DNA of 64,000 nucleotides from Vibrio sinaloensis (GTDB lineage: Bacteria; Pseudomonadota; Gammaproteobacteria; Enterobacterales; Vibrionaceae). Position numbers and translations under genes: made by a program. Of this stretch, positions 1 through 10,134 are shown in pieces. Location of the stretch: positions 1,798,001-1,862,000 of the forward strand of contig NZ_CP096199.1 in NCBI RefSeq assembly GCF_023195835.1. The letters are read 5' to 3'. The notes under the pieces were generated by a model, which was not told where the DNA came from, made no database searches, and saw nothing but the letters and a program-made list of their open reading frames with translations. Positions within the stretch are counted from its first letter, which is position 1, and the number at the start of each line of letters is the position of its first letter.

Positions 1-449
1 ACAAAGTAGAAGTACTCGCCTTCCTCAATCCCTTTGAAAAGTGGATGACCCGCCTTTGCCGCCACCGTGTTCCAGCCCATATGAGGAAGCGGTAGATCGC
101 CAGTTTGCAGTAGCTTCACTTCACCGTCACACAGTCCGAGACACTCCACCAGCTCGTCTGCTTTTTGGCCTTTCTCTTGAGAAACTTTACCGAGCAATTG
201 CATACCTAAACAGATACCAAGCAACGGCTTTTCTACTTGTTTTACCAAGTTGATTAGATCACGCTCTTCAAGGTTTTTCATCGCTTCACTCGCGGTTCCT
301 ACGCCCGGTAGAAACAGCTTATCCGCAGCCAAAACCACTTGCGGATCTTTAGATATGGTGACCTCATAACCAAGGCGTTCAATGGCGAACTTGACTGAAG
401 ATACGTTGGCGCATCCGGTATCGATAATGACGACTTTCTGTTCTGTCAT
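1..449 (-). CDS. hisH: Imidazole glycerol phosphate synthase glutaminase subunit HisH (3' end missing)
   Basis: HisH releases ammonia from glutamine and passes it to HisF for imidazole ring closure in histidine synthesis. The frame opens with ATG at 449 and runs off the left edge after about 149 of the usual ~200 residues. The class I glutamine amidotransferase nucleophile loop [10 protein letters not shown] is visible, with its catalytic cysteine, as is the [11 protein letters not shown] segment. The C-terminal His/Glu of the triad lie outside the window. It starts 13 bases after the hisB stop on the same strand, so it belongs to the his operon; hisA, hisF and hisI are expected further left. 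Confidence 0.95.
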   Translation of the reverse strand, partial: MTEQKVVIIDTGCANVSSVKFAIERLGYEVTISKDPQVVLAADKLFLPGVGTASEAMKNLEERDLINLVKQVEKPLLGICLGMQLLGKVSQEKGQKADELVECLGLCDGEVKLLQTGDLPLPHMGWNTVAAKAGHPLFKGIEEGEYFYF

Positions 450-462
450 TGGTTACTCTCCC

Positions 463-1536
463 TTAAAGAACGCCTTTACTACTTGGCAGTTCAGTACCTT
501 CAACTTTGATCGCTTGACGTAACGTGCGGCCAAAGGCTTTAAACAAGCTCTCAATAATGTGGTGATCATTGTCGCCCGCAGAAGAAAGGTGCAGCGTACA
601 CGCTAGGGTATCCGTCAGAGAGCGGAAGAAGTGAACCACCATCTCCGTTGAAAGATCACCGACCTGCTCACGACCAAACTGGGCATCAAATTTAAGGTAA
701 GGACGACCAGATAGATCCAATGCACATTGTGCTAAACATTCGTCCATCGGCAGACTAAAGCCAAAGCGACCAATGCCACGCTTATCGCCTAACGCCTCTT
801 TCAGAGCTTGACCAAGAGCAAGCGCGGTATCTTCGACGGTGTGGTGATCATCAATATGCAAGTCACCTTCTACTTTACACACCATTTGGAAGCCACCGTG
901 AGTGGCAATTTGATCTAGCATGTGGTCAAAGAATCCCAGCCCGGTAGAGATATCGTTGCCCCCTTGCTCATCCAGGTTGACCGCAACTTTGATGTCGGTT
1001 TCCTTTGTGGTGCGAATGACTTCTGCCACACGCGCGTTTACCGTCAGATCTTTAACGATTTGCTTCCAGTTCATGGTGTCAGGGTGATACTGGATGCCGC
1101 GAATCGCCATGTTCTCTGCCAACTGAAGATCCGTGACGCGGTCACCGATAACGGCAGAGTGTTTGAAATCGACTTTACCTTGTTGCAGGTACTCTTTCAC
1201 CAAGCCAAGTTTTGGCTTGCGACACGAGCAGTTTTCGTGGTCAAAGTGAGGACAAATCAGTACATCATCAAACTTGACGCCCTGAGATTCGAAAATCTCC
1301 ATCATCATGTTATGTGGGGCATCGAAATCAGCTTGTGGGTAGCTGTCGGTGCCGAGGCCATCTTGGTTTGTCACCATAACTAACCGATAGCCTGCATCTT
1401 GCAAGGTAAGCAGACTAGGGATCACCAATGGCTCTAGTTTAAGTTTATCTAGACGGTCAACTTGAAAATCAACAGGAGGCTCAACAATTAAGGTGCCATC
1501 ACGGTCGATAAATAGAATTTTTTGTTGCTTACTCAC
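463..1536 (-). CDS. hisB: Bifunctional histidinol-phosphatase / imidazoleglycerol-phosphate dehydratase HisB
   Basis: Catalyses two histidine steps: dehydration of imidazoleglycerol phosphate and dephosphorylation of histidinol phosphate. The 357-aa length matches the fused enterobacterial form. The N-terminal HAD phosphatase has [12 protein letters not shown] with the nucleophile and acid Asp at residues 11 and 13, followed by a Cys/His zinc loop ([11 protein letters not shown]). The dehydratase domain begins near residue 168 and has the metal-binding motifs [15 protein letters not shown] and [10 protein letters not shown]. The start is GTG, eight bases after an AAGGAAG ribosome site. It lies between hisC and hisH in the operon. 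Confidence 0.97.
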   Translation of the reverse strand: MSKQQKILFIDRDGTLIVEPPVDFQVDRLDKLKLEPLVIPSLLTLQDAGYRLVMVTNQDGLGTDSYPQADFDAPHNMMMEIFESQGVKFDDVLICPHFDHENCSCRKPKLGLVKEYLQQGKVDFKHSAVIGDRVTDLQLAENMAIRGIQYHPDTMNWKQIVKDLTVNARVAEVIRTTKETDIKVAVNLDEQGGNDISTGLGFFDHMLDQIATHGGFQMVCKVEGDLHIDDHHTVEDTALALGQALKEALGDKRGIGRFGFSLPMDECLAQCALDLSGRPYLKFDAQFGREQVGDLSTEMVVHFFRSLTDTLACTLHLSSAGDNDHHIIESLFKAFGRTLRQAIKVEGTELPSSKGVL

Positions 1537-1596
1537 TCGAACTTCCTTATTTCAAAATAGGATGATGCAGCGAAAAGCCGCCACACCAAAATCGCT

Positions 1597-2637
1597 TTAG
1601 CTGTAATAATTTCTAATGAAACCGAGGGTTTTCTCACACTCATCTCGGCTGCCAATACTAATACGGACACAATCCTCTATCGGCGAATTGCGTAAAATGA
1701 TTCCGCTATCCCATGCTGCTTTAAACAGTTCATCGCCATTAGGGAACTTCACTAATAGGTAGTTTCCCCAACCTTCATAAATTTTTAGCCCAGTAATCAT
1801 GGATAAACCGACTTGCAAATAGGCGCGATTGGCATTGAGGTCGAGCACTTGAAATTTAGCTCGAGCCAAGCCCGCCTCAGACAGCGCCTGAGTCGCGATT
1901 TCAGCCACAGGTACAGGCACTGGGTAAGGGGCGATAACCTTAAGCAGCACATCGATTAACTCTTTGTTTGCCAGAGTAAAACCGCAGCGCAAACCTGCAA
2001 GTGCAAAGGCTTTAGATAGGGTACGCAAGATAGCCAAGTTAGGGTACTGTTCTAACAAGTCGACCGTCGACGCTTCTGGACAAAAATCAATGTACGCTTC
2101 GTCCATCACCACAATGGCTCGGTCTTTGGTCATCTCGAGCAGAGAGACGATATCTTCACGTTTCACCAAGTTACCGGTTGGATTGTTGGGCGAACAAACA
2201 AACACCAGCTTTACGCCATCAAGATTGGTTTCAATCCCAGCCAGGTCAAGTTGCCAGTCCGATGTTAATGGTACCGTTTTACGCTCAACACCAATGGTTT
2301 CGGCACTGATAGCGTACATGCCGTAAGTAGGCGGGCAATAGAGAATGGCATCTTCACCTGGCTCAACAAAAGCACGAATCAGTAACTCAATGCCTTCATC
2401 CGCACCGCGAGAGGTTAAAGTTTGCTCTGGTTTCACCCCCGCATACGCAGCGTAAGCTTGTATCAACTCTTTAGGTTGGCATTCACTGTAGCGATTGAGG
2501 CGAGCAAAATCGGTTTTGTATTCATTGTCAAAAGGTGATTCATTGGCGTTTAGCCACACATCACCGCTTCCGCCAATGCGACGCGCAGAAAGGTATGGCG
2601 TCAATTGTTGAACTTGTTTACGTGCTAGCTTTTCCAT
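1597..2637 (-). CDS. hisC: Histidinol-phosphate aminotransferase HisC
   Basis: PLP enzyme that transaminates imidazole-acetol phosphate to histidinol phosphate with glutamate as donor. The 346-aa length is normal for HisC. The fold type I features are present: NANESPFDN near the N terminus, SPNNPTG around 149-155, DEAYIDF around 179, and the PLP lysine K209 in [11 protein letters not shown]. It sits 11 bases after the hisD stop and 60 bases before hisB, in standard his operon order. Confidence 0.97.
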   Translation of the reverse strand: MEKLARKQVQQLTPYLSARRIGGSGDVWLNANESPFDNEYKTDFARLNRYSECQPKELIQAYAAYAGVKPEQTLTSRGADEGIELLIRAFVEPGEDAILYCPPTYGMYAISAETIGVERKTVPLTSDWQLDLAGIETNLDGVKLVFVCSPNNPTGNLVKREDIVSLLEMTKDRAIVVMDEAYIDFCPEASTVDLLEQYPNLAILRTLSKAFALAGLRCGFTLANKELIDVLLKVIAPYPVPVPVAEIATQALSEAGLARAKFQVLDLNANRAYLQVGLSMITGLKIYEGWGNYLLVKFPNGDELFKAAWDSGIILRNSPIEDCVRISIGSRDECEKTLGFIRNYYS

Positions 2638-2648
2638 CTCAATATTCC

Positions 2649-3944
2649 TTACGCTTTACCAGCCAGCTTCTCAACGCGAATCGTGACAGCACGTTTGTGG
2701 GCATCAAGCCCTTCAGCTTCTGCCATAGTGACCACAGTTGGCGCCAGATTTTTTAGCCCCTCTTTCGACAACTCTTGAACCGTCATGCGCTTAGAGAAAT
2801 CTGCTAATCCAAGGCTTGAGTAGGTGCGGGTATAACCGTAGGTAGGAAGCACGTGGTTAGTGCCGGAAGCGTAGTCGCCCGCTGACTCTGGCGACCAATC
2901 ACCCAAGAAGATCGAGCCAGCATTATCAAGCAGTGGCAACAACTCGCGCGGGTTTTTAGTTTGAACGATGAGGTGCTCAGGACCGTAGTAATTAGAGATT
3001 GCAACCGATTGAGTGATCGATTCGGCAATAATAATTAAACTCGACGCCAGTGCTTGCTGGGCAATGTCAGCGCGTGAAAGCTGCTTTAATTGACGTTGAA
3101 CCGCATCCGTTACTTGATCGGCAATAATCGGCGAAGGGGTTACTAATACCACTTGAGAGTCAGGACCGTGCTCGGCTTGGCTCAGCAAATCGGCAGCGAT
3201 AAAATCGGCATCAGCGGTCTCATCGGCCAACACCAGGACTTCCGAAGGACCTGCTGGCATATCGATAGCAGCGCCGCGAAAATCGTTACTCACCTGGCGC
3301 TTGGCTTCGGTAACGTAGGCGTTACCCGGGCCAAAAATTTTGTCTACTTTCGAGACGGTTTCGGTCCCGTATGCCATCGCCGCTACGGCTTGACCGCCAC
3401 CAACGTTGTATACTTCATCAATACCACACAACTTGGCAACGTAGAGAATCTCGTCGGCGATAGGCGGTGGCGAGCACAGTACCACTTTACGACAGCCGGC
3501 GATTTTCGCTGGTACGCCGAGCATCAATACCGTTGAAGGAAGTGGTGCGCTGCCGCCGGGGATGTAAAGGCCCACTTTTTGAATCGCTCGCGTCACTTGC
3601 TCACACACAACCCCAGGCTGAGTCTCTACCTTAATCGGTTGAGGTTTCTGCGCTTTGTGGAACTTAGAAATGTTTTGGTAAGCTTGCTCAAGCGCTTGCT
3701 TCATCTCAGCAGAGAGTCTTAAACACGCCTGGTCAATCTCAGCTTCTGACACTCGAATCGATTCCGGTTTTACCCCATCAAATCGCTCAGTCAGCTCGAT
3801 CAATGCCGCATCACCATCTTGACGTACCTTAGCAATAACCTCAGAAACAGCGGCGGTAATATTTGCGCCTTCGCTGATTGCAGGGCGCTCTAATATTGAA
3901 TCTTGTTGTGATTCACTCAATGACTGCCAAACAACGGTTCTCAT
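2649..3944 (-). CDS. hisD: Histidinol dehydrogenase HisD
   Basis: Zinc- and NAD-dependent enzyme that oxidises histidinol to histidine in two steps, the end of the pathway. The 431-aa length is typical. Recognisable family segments are the glycine-rich [14 protein letters not shown] stretch, [16 protein letters not shown], and the zinc/substrate region [12 protein letters not shown]. The C-terminal [10 protein letters not shown] segment is also present. It begins five bases after the hisG stop, which suggests translational coupling. Confidence 0.97.
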   Translation of the reverse strand: MRTVVWQSLSESQQDSILERPAISEGANITAAVSEVIAKVRQDGDAALIELTERFDGVKPESIRVSEAEIDQACLRLSAEMKQALEQAYQNISKFHKAQKPQPIKVETQPGVVCEQVTRAIQKVGLYIPGGSAPLPSTVLMLGVPAKIAGCRKVVLCSPPPIADEILYVAKLCGIDEVYNVGGGQAVAAMAYGTETVSKVDKIFGPGNAYVTEAKRQVSNDFRGAAIDMPAGPSEVLVLADETADADFIAADLLSQAEHGPDSQVVLVTPSPIIADQVTDAVQRQLKQLSRADIAQQALASSLIIIAESITQSVAISNYYGPEHLIVQTKNPRELLPLLDNAGSIFLGDWSPESAGDYASGTNHVLPTYGYTRTYSSLGLADFSKRMTVQELSKEGLKNLAPTVVTMAEAEGLDAHKRAVTIRVEKLAGKA

Positions 3945-3949
3945 CGCTT

Positions 3950-4846
3950 TTACCCCATCATTTTTTCAATTGGTAGCACTAAGATTGAACTGGCACCCAG
4001 TTCTTTTAGCTGCTCCATGGTTTCCCAGAATAGATTCTCGGTACTCACCAGGTGCACCGCCACTTTCTCTTTATCGCTTGATAATGGCAGTACTGTCGGG
4101 TCTTCAGCACCAGGTAGTAGGGATTTGATCTGTTCGAGCTTGCTGACGGGAGCGTGAAGCATGATGTATTTCGACTCTTTAGCTTGTTGCACACCTTGCA
4201 TACGAGTGAGAAGTTTCTCTATAAGTGCTGTCTTGTCGGCATCAAATTCGCCTTTTCGCTGGATGAGCGTTGCTTTGGACTGGAAAATGACTTCGGCTTC
4301 TTTTAGGCCGTTCGCTTCTAGCGTTGCGCCCGTTGACACAAGGTCAGCAATAGCATCGGCCAAACCTGCACGCGGAGCCACTTCAACAGAGCCGGTCAGC
4401 ATACAGGTCGAGAATGAAACACCTTGCTGGTCCATGTAAGCTTTTAACAATTGCGGGTAAGTCGTGGCGATGCGTTTTCCTGCAAGATCTTGCGGCCCGT
4501 TGTACTCTTCGTCTTTATCAATGGCAATCGACAAGCGGCAGCCACCGAAATCTAAACGACGCAGCGTTACAAACTCACTTGGCTCGCCGAGCGCTTTGCG
4601 GTCTAGACGGACTTCTTCAAGCTCATTCTCACCGATGAAACCTAGGTCGACCACCCCATCCATGATAAGACCAGGAATATCATCATCACGGACGAGTAAC
4701 AGGTCAATCGGCATATTTTCAGAGTGAACGACTAAACGCTCACCCATCACATTGAACTTCACTCCACACTTTTTCAGTAAGGCTTGGCTCTCTTTACTAA
4801 GGCGGCCTTTCTTTTGGATTGCGATTCTTAGGCGTTGTGTTTGCAT
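3950..4846 (-). CDS. hisG: ATP phosphoribosyltransferase HisG (long form)
   Basis: First and committed enzyme of histidine synthesis, condensing ATP with PRPP; long-form HisG is feedback-inhibited by histidine. At 298 aa it is the long form with a C-terminal ACT-like regulatory domain. The family motif [20 protein letters not shown] is visible near residues 48-67. I chose the ATG at 4846 ([11 protein letters not shown]) because AGGGA lies seven bases upstream and it matches relatives. An in-frame ATG at 4876 lacks a ribosome site and sits too close to the attenuator. First structural gene of the operon, downstream of the hisL leader. Confidence 0.96.
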   Translation of the reverse strand: MQTQRLRIAIQKKGRLSKESQALLKKCGVKFNVMGERLVVHSENMPIDLLLVRDDDIPGLIMDGVVDLGFIGENELEEVRLDRKALGEPSEFVTLRRLDFGGCRLSIAIDKDEEYNGPQDLAGKRIATTYPQLLKAYMDQQGVSFSTCMLTGSVEVAPRAGLADAIADLVSTGATLEANGLKEAEVIFQSKATLIQRKGEFDADKTALIEKLLTRMQGVQQAKESKYIMLHAPVSKLEQIKSLLPGAEDPTVLPLSSDKEKVAVHLVSTENLFWETMEQLKELGASSILVLPIEKMMG

Positions 4847-4898
4847 TACTTTGTCCCTGTGCAAATTTGTCATCATTCGAAATTATTAAACTAAAAAC

Positions 4899-4934
4899 TA
4901 AAAAACCCTCGGAAGAATGTATCTCCCGAGGGTT
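4899..4934 (-). terminator. his operon attenuator terminator
   Basis: A 9-bp GC-rich stem (AACCCTCGG pairing with CCGAGGGTT, loop 4913-4925) is followed on the minus strand by six T residues. It lies between the His-rich leader peptide and hisG. Several repeated CGGGAGAT segments between 4935 and 5007 can form competing stems, as expected for a transcription attenuator. Confidence 0.9.
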
Positions 4935-5007
4935 CTAAATCTTGTAGTTTGCGATTTGGCCTCCGGGAGTTTCCTATCTCCCGGGTATGCGTACATCTCC
5001 CGAAAGA

Positions 5008-5040
5008 CTAGACTGGGTGATGATGGTGATGAATGTTCAT
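5008..5040 (-). CDS. hisL: his operon leader peptide HisL
   Basis: A ten-codon frame reads MNIHHHHHPV followed by TAG, with five consecutive histidine codons. It precedes the alternative stems and the terminator at 4899-4934, then hisG. This is the classical ribosome-stalling leader: when charged tRNA-His is scarce the ribosome pauses on the His run and the terminator does not form. The E. coli leader has seven His codons; this one is shorter. It is too short for standard gene callers. Confidence 0.93.
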   Translation of the reverse strand: MNIHHHHHPV

Positions 5041-5154
5041 TACTGATAAACGCATACTTGAAAAGCTCTTTTGTTTCGCTTGGTTGATAACCACACTAAC
5101 CAAGGCGAACATTTTTTTCAACCATTAATTTGTACTTTTTTCATTTTGTATATG

Positions 5155-5183
5155 ACAAATAAAAGAGGGAGCCGAAGCTCCCT
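5155..5183 (-). terminator. Rho-independent terminator after the NhaC-family gene
   Basis: AGGGAGC and GCTCCCT (5166-5172 and 5177-5183) form a 7-bp stem with a TTCG-type tetraloop on the minus strand, followed by CTTTTATTT. It lies 26 bases past the stop of the transporter gene. Confidence 0.85.
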
Positions 5184-5208
5184 AACAAGACAGATGAATT
5201 TCAGTCAG

Positions 5209-6810
5209 TTACGCGTCTTGGCAAGCGGCCATTCTCGACTTAGACAGTACAGAGAGCAGCACACATACTAAGATAAAGCTCACGCTCGCCGCAGCAAATG
5301 CTAAAGATACTGACGCCGTCATACCTAGAGTTACGAAGCCAATACACGAAACTGCTGCAACCGACAACGCATAAGGGAGCTGAGTCGCCACGTGATCGAT
5401 GTGGTTACAACGAGCACCGGTTGAAGAGAGTATGGTGGTATCTGAAATCGGCGAACAGTGGTCACCAAACACCGAACCTGCCAGTACCGCACTTAACATA
5501 GGCAGCATAAGCGCAATATCGGTCGCACCGGCCATGTCACCCGCAATCGGTAACATAATGCCAAACGTTCCCCACGAAGTACCGGTAGAAAACGCCATTA
5601 AGCCAGCAAGCAGGAATAAGATAACAGGTAGCCAATGCGGGTTGATATTACCTTGCGCCAAAGTTGACAGGAATTTGCCCGTGTTCATGTCGCCGATCAC
5701 TGAACCAATCGTCCAGGCGAAAACCAGGATCAGGATAGCGCCAAACATCGATTTCGCGCCAATCCACAGAGTGCGTGAAATCTGGTTAAAGGCGAGTCCT
5801 TGCTTAAATACAGTATATAGCGCGACCACCAGGCCGACTAAGCCACCATAAATCAAAGACATGCCAACATCGGTATTTTCAAATGCGCCGAGCAAGTTAA
5901 ACGCGACACCATCCGCAGCCAGTGCCTGACCGCCGGTATAAAGCATTGACGCCACTGTGGCTACAATCAGCAGCACAATCGGTAACACCAAATCAGAGAC
6001 TTTGCCGCCAGAGCTCTCGACAATGTCCAGTTCTTCATTCAGCTCATGGGCTTCTTGCGAGTCTTCTGCCTGCTCTTTCGCAAAACCCTGACCTCGCGAT
6101 GCCGCGATTTCGTGGTCGCGCATCTTGCCAATATCAAGGCCAAACCATGCCACGGCAAACACCATCAATAGCGCAAAGATGGCATAAAAGTTCATCGGAA
6201 TAAGACGAACATAAGCACCAAGCGCAGAGTATTCAGTAACACCGTGCGACACCAAGATGCCACCAATGATGGTCATAATGTATGCCCCCCAGCTTGATGC
6301 TGGCATGATGACACACATAGGTGCGGCGGTTGAGTCAAGAATGTAAGCAAGCTTGGCGCGAGAGACATAAAAGCGATCCGTCACAGGACGAGAAATCGCA
6401 CCGACGGCTAGGCTGTTAAAGTAGTCATCGACGAAAATAAACACGCCTAGAAAAGCCGCCAACAGCTTAGAGCCACGTTTGCTCTTAACGCGTGATTGCG
6501 CCCACTCAGCGAATGCACGTGTACCACCCGACAAAGTCAGTAACGCAGTCATCATGCCAAGCAAGAGTAAGAAGCCGACAATACTCATGTTCCACGTATT
6601 CAAGCCCCCATCTTCAACGAAGACACTCGAAACTGTGGTACCGATGTAACCAGCGGCATTCGCCAGCGAGTAATCGTTTAAAAGGACAGCGCCAAGAACA
6701 ATACCCACGCCTAACGAAACCAATACGCGACGAGTAATAATAGCGAGACTCAATGCCACTAACGGCGGCAAAAGAGACAAAGGAGATGATGCAAAATCAA
6801 TTAAATTCAT
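5209..6810 (-). CDS. lysW: NhaC-family transporter, probable lysine transporter LysW
   Basis: A 533-aa polytopic inner-membrane protein of the NhaC superfamily (ion/solute antiporters). Many hydrophobic helices and the conserved TGTSWGTFGIMLPIA and GDHCSPISDTTILSS motifs are visible. Homologues are usually labelled Na+/H+ antiporter. A clear lysine riboswitch about 150 bases upstream instead argues for the LysW group, predicted lysine transporters under L-box control. The start MNLIDFASSP at 6810 is preferred. The frame extends to 6942, but that extension is not membrane-like and would cover the riboswitch expression region. Its substrate is inferred, not shown. Confidence 0.85.
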   Translation of the reverse strand: MNLIDFASSPLSLLPPLVALSLAIITRRVLVSLGVGIVLGAVLLNDYSLANAAGYIGTTVSSVFVEDGGLNTWNMSIVGFLLLLGMMTALLTLSGGTRAFAEWAQSRVKSKRGSKLLAAFLGVFIFVDDYFNSLAVGAISRPVTDRFYVSRAKLAYILDSTAAPMCVIMPASSWGAYIMTIIGGILVSHGVTEYSALGAYVRLIPMNFYAIFALLMVFAVAWFGLDIGKMRDHEIAASRGQGFAKEQAEDSQEAHELNEELDIVESSGGKVSDLVLPIVLLIVATVASMLYTGGQALAADGVAFNLLGAFENTDVGMSLIYGGLVGLVVALYTVFKQGLAFNQISRTLWIGAKSMFGAILILVFAWTIGSVIGDMNTGKFLSTLAQGNINPHWLPVILFLLAGLMAFSTGTSWGTFGIMLPIAGDMAGATDIALMLPMLSAVLAGSVFGDHCSPISDTTILSSTGARCNHIDHVATQLPYALSVAAVSCIGFVTLGMTASVSLAFAAASVSFILVCVLLSVLSKSRMAACQDA

Positions 6811-6954
6811 GATCTTCAAAAACCAGTAATAAATGGTTAGAGATCTACTGCAGACTAGTTGAAGGAATTCATTTCCGACAATGTAGTTAGAATAAGCGAC
6901 GGGCAAGCGAATGCTTGACCCAGCCCTACAGTAGCGCTCCATAGTTTTACAAAT

Positions 6955-7115
6955 TATAGACTATGGCAGTGTTACCCCTTTCGAGTGTAACCCCAGCAAG
7001 CTCCTTTGATATGGATACTCACTTCGGCGAAATAACCTTTCCAGCTTGTTCATTGGCATCACCCCAACAAGCATTACTTATTTATTCCGCGCCTCTACCG
7101 CGAGTGATGGAACTT
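6955..7115 (-). promoter_or_regulatory. Lysine riboswitch (L box) upstream of the NhaC-family gene
   Basis: Reading the minus strand, the L-box landmarks occur in order: GGTAGAGGCGCGG, AAGTAATGC, GCTGGAAAGG, TTCGCCGAAGTGAGTATCC, then TTGCTGGGGTTACAC, a hairpin with loop TCGAAAGG, and GTAACACTGCCATAG. These are the conserved junction segments of the five-helix lysine aptamer. After it, CCATAG can pair with CTATGG near 6943, and a short AACCA/TGGTT stem followed by T residues lies just before the ATG. The expression platform is therefore uncertain (translational or weak terminator). Boundaries are approximate. Confidence 0.9.
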
Positions 7116-7624
7116 TAAACTAATGAAAAATCAATTTAACAATAATTTAACCAGCACAACGCATTAGGTTGACGCCATTGTACTTATCTCAACCTATGAT
7201 TCAACAGATTATTCTAAGTTTTCTTATTAACCATGTGACATTCGCATACTCGTTGAATATCGATGCTATTTGAATATTCATCCAGTTCAATAACCTTAGG
7301 TTGCGCAAAGCAAACATATTCGCGACGCAATATCCGATATTTTAAATGTATAACGCTTCTTTACAGGTAAGCTAGCATGTCTATATGCCCGTTCAGTCAT
7401 AGTTAGATTGTTATAATAGATAGCTCACACATATATGAAACGAATGTAGCAGGTTCGCATCTTTTAGAGCGCCATTTTGGATTAAGGCATCTGGTTGGTA
7501 AGAAAGATTATATTTTGATCTCTCAAAGAATTTTATTTATCTAAATTATTCTCTATTCGATTGTATTATTTATATGAGCAGTTTATGATTCTTCTATCGG
7601 CAACTTATATGAAGAGATGAAGAA
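7116..7624. other. AT-rich intergenic region between lysine riboswitch and hns
   Basis: About 500 bases without a credible gene. It is AT-rich and must hold the promoters of the divergent riboswitch-controlled gene and of hns. A TATAAT hexamer at 7412-7417 is a possible -10 element for hns, but no good -35 lies 16-18 bases upstream. The hns leader would then be long, about 200 bases. I see no small RNA terminator here. Confidence 0.4.
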
Positions 7625-8038
7625 ATGTCGGAATTAACGAAAACACTATTGAATATTCGTAGTCTGCGCGCTTTTGCTCGTGAACTTACAGTCGAGCAAT
7701 TAGAAGAAGCTTTAGACAAATTAACCACTGTTGTTGCAGAGCGTAAAGAAGCGGAAGAAGCTGAACGCGCGGCAGCAGCTGAGCAAGAGGCTAAATTAGC
7801 CGCAATTGCTGAGCAAATTTCAAAAGATGGAATCGATGTAGACGCACTCATTTCTGCGCTTGCTGGAGAGTCAAAAACAAACAGCAAAGCAAAAACTAAA
7901 CGCGCTCCTCGTCCACCAAAGTACAAATATGTGGATGCTTCTGGCAAAGAGAAAACTTGGACTGGCCAAGGCCGCACTCCTTCTGCCATTCAGACACAGT
8001 TGGACGCAGGCAAGTCACTCGATGACTTTCTCATTTAA
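7625..8038 (+). CDS. hns: Histone-like nucleoid-structuring protein H-NS
   Basis: Nucleoid protein that binds and silences AT-rich and horizontally acquired DNA. The 137-aa protein has the H-NS plan: an N-terminal helical oligomerisation region (about 1-65, rich in Glu/Ala heptads), a Lys-rich linker near 85-95, and a C-terminal DNA-binding domain. The latter contains YKYVDASGKEKTWTGQGRTP, with the AT-hook-like QGR at 115-117. The single gene has its own terminator. It may silence AT-rich parts of the accessory dpd region, which is inference. Confidence 0.97.
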   Translation: MSELTKTLLNIRSLRAFARELTVEQLEEALDKLTTVVAERKEAEEAERAAAAEQEAKLAAIAEQISKDGIDVDALISALAGESKTNSKAKTKRAPRPPKYKYVDASGKEKTWTGQGRTPSAIQTQLDAGKSLDDFLI

Positions 8039-8073
8039 TCTCTGATAGAACCCTAATCAGATTAAGTATTTTT

Positions 8074-8096
8074 AAAAGCGCCGATTGGCGCTTTTT
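8074..8096 (+). terminator. hns terminator
   Basis: AAAAGCGCC and GGCGCTTTT form a 9-bp stem with loop GATT, ending in a run of T residues. It lies 36 bases after the hns stop codon. Confidence 0.9.
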
Positions 8097-8104
8097 TATT
8101 ACAC

Positions 8105-8134
8105 ACAAAAAATGCCTGAACAAGTTCAGGCATT
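8105..8134 (-). terminator. gsk terminator
   Basis: On the minus strand AATGCCTGAA pairs with TTCAGGCATT around a four-base loop and is followed by six T residues. It lies about 58 bases after the gsk stop, converging on the hns terminator. Confidence 0.85.
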
Positions 8135-8192
8135 ATCATTCTTAATTTAATACTACGTATAAATACGGAGAGTATTTTTACTAGTGTTCCGA

Positions 8193-9497
8193 TTAACGTT
8201 CCCAGTAAGCTTCTTCTAAACTATCTTCTCGCTCAGGCAAGCCTTTCGACAATCGTGGCGAGTGTTGAACCAGCACTTCGTAACTAGCACGATTTGAATA
8301 CTTACATACTTGAGAAAATGAAGAGTAAGTAAGATAAGAATATGTATGCTTACTTGAATTAGGCACATTTTCTTTATGGTATTTATTTGCAGCCATATCG
8401 TGCAACAATGCCGATAATGCAGCATCTCCAGCACCATTGGTATTTTTTATTTTCTCAGGGCCACCCATATAAGGTGAAATATGTGAATAGACCTTGATCG
8501 GGTTTTCACAAAGCGACTTCGATGCTGGGCGGCTAAATTCATAGCGGTTAAACTCAGCAATGCTGCCTGGCAGTAGCGGCAATGAAGTCTCGCGTTTTGC
8601 GGCATCTTCAGTATAACCCGCCATAAATAGACCTAACGGCCCTGCGGTACACAATACCAGATCCACCCACTCTAGGGCTTTGTCAGAGGCCATCAAGGGA
8701 TCTGACTCACCGGTCAAGGCTTCAGCTTCATCTTCATTCATCGCAACCACGCTGACATGCTCACGTAAGAACTGCTGCCAGAAACTAGGGTCGTCTTGGA
8801 TAACAAATTTAGTGCCAAGCGTCAGTACCACAGGTACATCGTTTCTCTTGGCGTACTCAATAGCTTTCATCGTTGCTTCCGGCATAGGGTCGCCCTCTTT
8901 GCAACGAACCAGATAGGCGGTAAGCACCAATGCAGAAGCGTTCTTGAAAATCTTTTCTGGGATGCTGTCTGGATGCAGTTGGTTCATCTGACCTTCACTG
9001 ATCGCGAAAGTACGCTCCCCATCTTCAGTAATCAACGCAAAACAGCGACCAATGGCACCATCAACACCTTGTAGATAATTGAGATCCATTCGGCTCGAAG
9101 TGTTACACAAATATCGATAACCATAGCTACCAATTTTGATGTCTTGGCTCATAACACCCAATAAGGTTGAGCGATCGTCCGCCAGTACCGAATAGTTATG
9201 TAAGGTATTACCAATCGTGCCACCCGCATACTCATTGGTAATCAGTTCCTGCTGTTTTAGCTCGGTGTACAAGGCTTCGGCCGTTTCATCATCAATAACC
9301 AGCGAATGTCCCTTACTCAGCTTATATTTTTCAATCAGTTCACTGCTTACCTTAGCTTCAATATCGACCAAGGTTTGGTCAATACCTATGATATGAGTAC
9401 GCGACATCTTTTTGCTCTCTTGCGATTGAGTCACAAGTGGGTCACGGGCATGAACTGGAAAATAGTGCTTGGATTTACGTTGACCAGGAAATTTCAT
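8193..9497 (-). CDS. gsk: Inosine-guanosine kinase Gsk
   Basis: ATP-dependent kinase that salvages inosine and guanosine to IMP and GMP. The 434-aa protein is close to E. coli Gsk along its whole length, from MKFPGQRKSKHYFPV to LPEREDSLEEAYWER. PfkB/ribokinase features include GGTIGNTLHNYSVLADDRS and the anion-hole and catalytic-base motif NTNGAGDAALSALL, with its catalytic Asp. It is transcribed convergently with hns and appears monocistronic. Confidence 0.97.
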   Translation of the reverse strand: MKFPGQRKSKHYFPVHARDPLVTQSQESKKMSRTHIIGIDQTLVDIEAKVSSELIEKYKLSKGHSLVIDDETAEALYTELKQQELITNEYAGGTIGNTLHNYSVLADDRSTLLGVMSQDIKIGSYGYRYLCNTSSRMDLNYLQGVDGAIGRCFALITEDGERTFAISEGQMNQLHPDSIPEKIFKNASALVLTAYLVRCKEGDPMPEATMKAIEYAKRNDVPVVLTLGTKFVIQDDPSFWQQFLREHVSVVAMNEDEAEALTGESDPLMASDKALEWVDLVLCTAGPLGLFMAGYTEDAAKRETSLPLLPGSIAEFNRYEFSRPASKSLCENPIKVYSHISPYMGGPEKIKNTNGAGDAALSALLHDMAANKYHKENVPNSSKHTYSYLTYSSFSQVCKYSNRASYEVLVQHSPRLSKGLPEREDSLEEAYWER

Positions 9498-9668
9498 ATT
9501 GCTGATTCTGAATAAGGGATGAAAGGATGCCGGATTCTACATCGCTACATTACATGCAGCAATATCAGGAATTATAGCAAACGTTTGCCGTGCTAATTAA
9601 TTGCGCTTCCCAAGCAGTTAGATATTCACTCAGAACCCGCCACGCATGCGAAATGTAGGCAGTCGCGC

Positions 9669-9938
9669 TTATTCACCTTCCATAAAACTCAAGTCCGGCA
9701 GTCTATCCAAATTCTCGCTGTAACGTTTTAAGTCAAACTCACCCTCGTTTTTCATTACATCAAATATTTCGATCGACATAGCGCAAGCCATCATTGCCAC
9801 GGCTTCATCTCGCGGAGTTCCCGTCATCATCAAGCGCATTAACGTCTCTTTGACCTTAATCGGATTGCCATCCGCCAGTTGGTTTTCGATCACTTCTATT
9901 AAATGCGCTTCTTCAAAGATTTGATTCTCTTCACTCAT
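9669..9938 (-). CDS. Conserved hypothetical protein, 89 aa
   Basis: I do not recognise a named family. The protein is acidic, soluble and mostly helical, with no signal peptide or membrane segment. The stretch PIKVKETLMRLMMTGTPRDEAVAMMACAMSIEIF faintly recalls the C-terminal helical motif of DUF1841 proteins, but I would not assign it. It opens with ATG at 9938 and lies between gsk and mnmA, a position kept in vibrios as far as I recall. The adjacent gaps (170 and 196 bases) imply its own promoter. Confidence 0.8.
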   Translation of the reverse strand: MSEENQIFEEAHLIEVIENQLADGNPIKVKETLMRLMMTGTPRDEAVAMMACAMSIEIFDVMKNEGEFDLKRYSENLDRLPDLSFMEGE

Positions 9939-10134
9939 AATAATTTCATTGCCTCACTTGAATTTGCCTCACTATGCCACATATACCCTTTCTATACTCT
10001 AGAAAGCGCGAACTTCTCAGCGTAGTTGGTCAATATCGCACCATTTAGGGAAATGTGAGTCCGATCTCGGATCTGTCCCCTAGCTATGCTTTCTGATAGA
10101 ATTTGCGTCCAGTTAATTTAAGTGGTGTTAAGTA

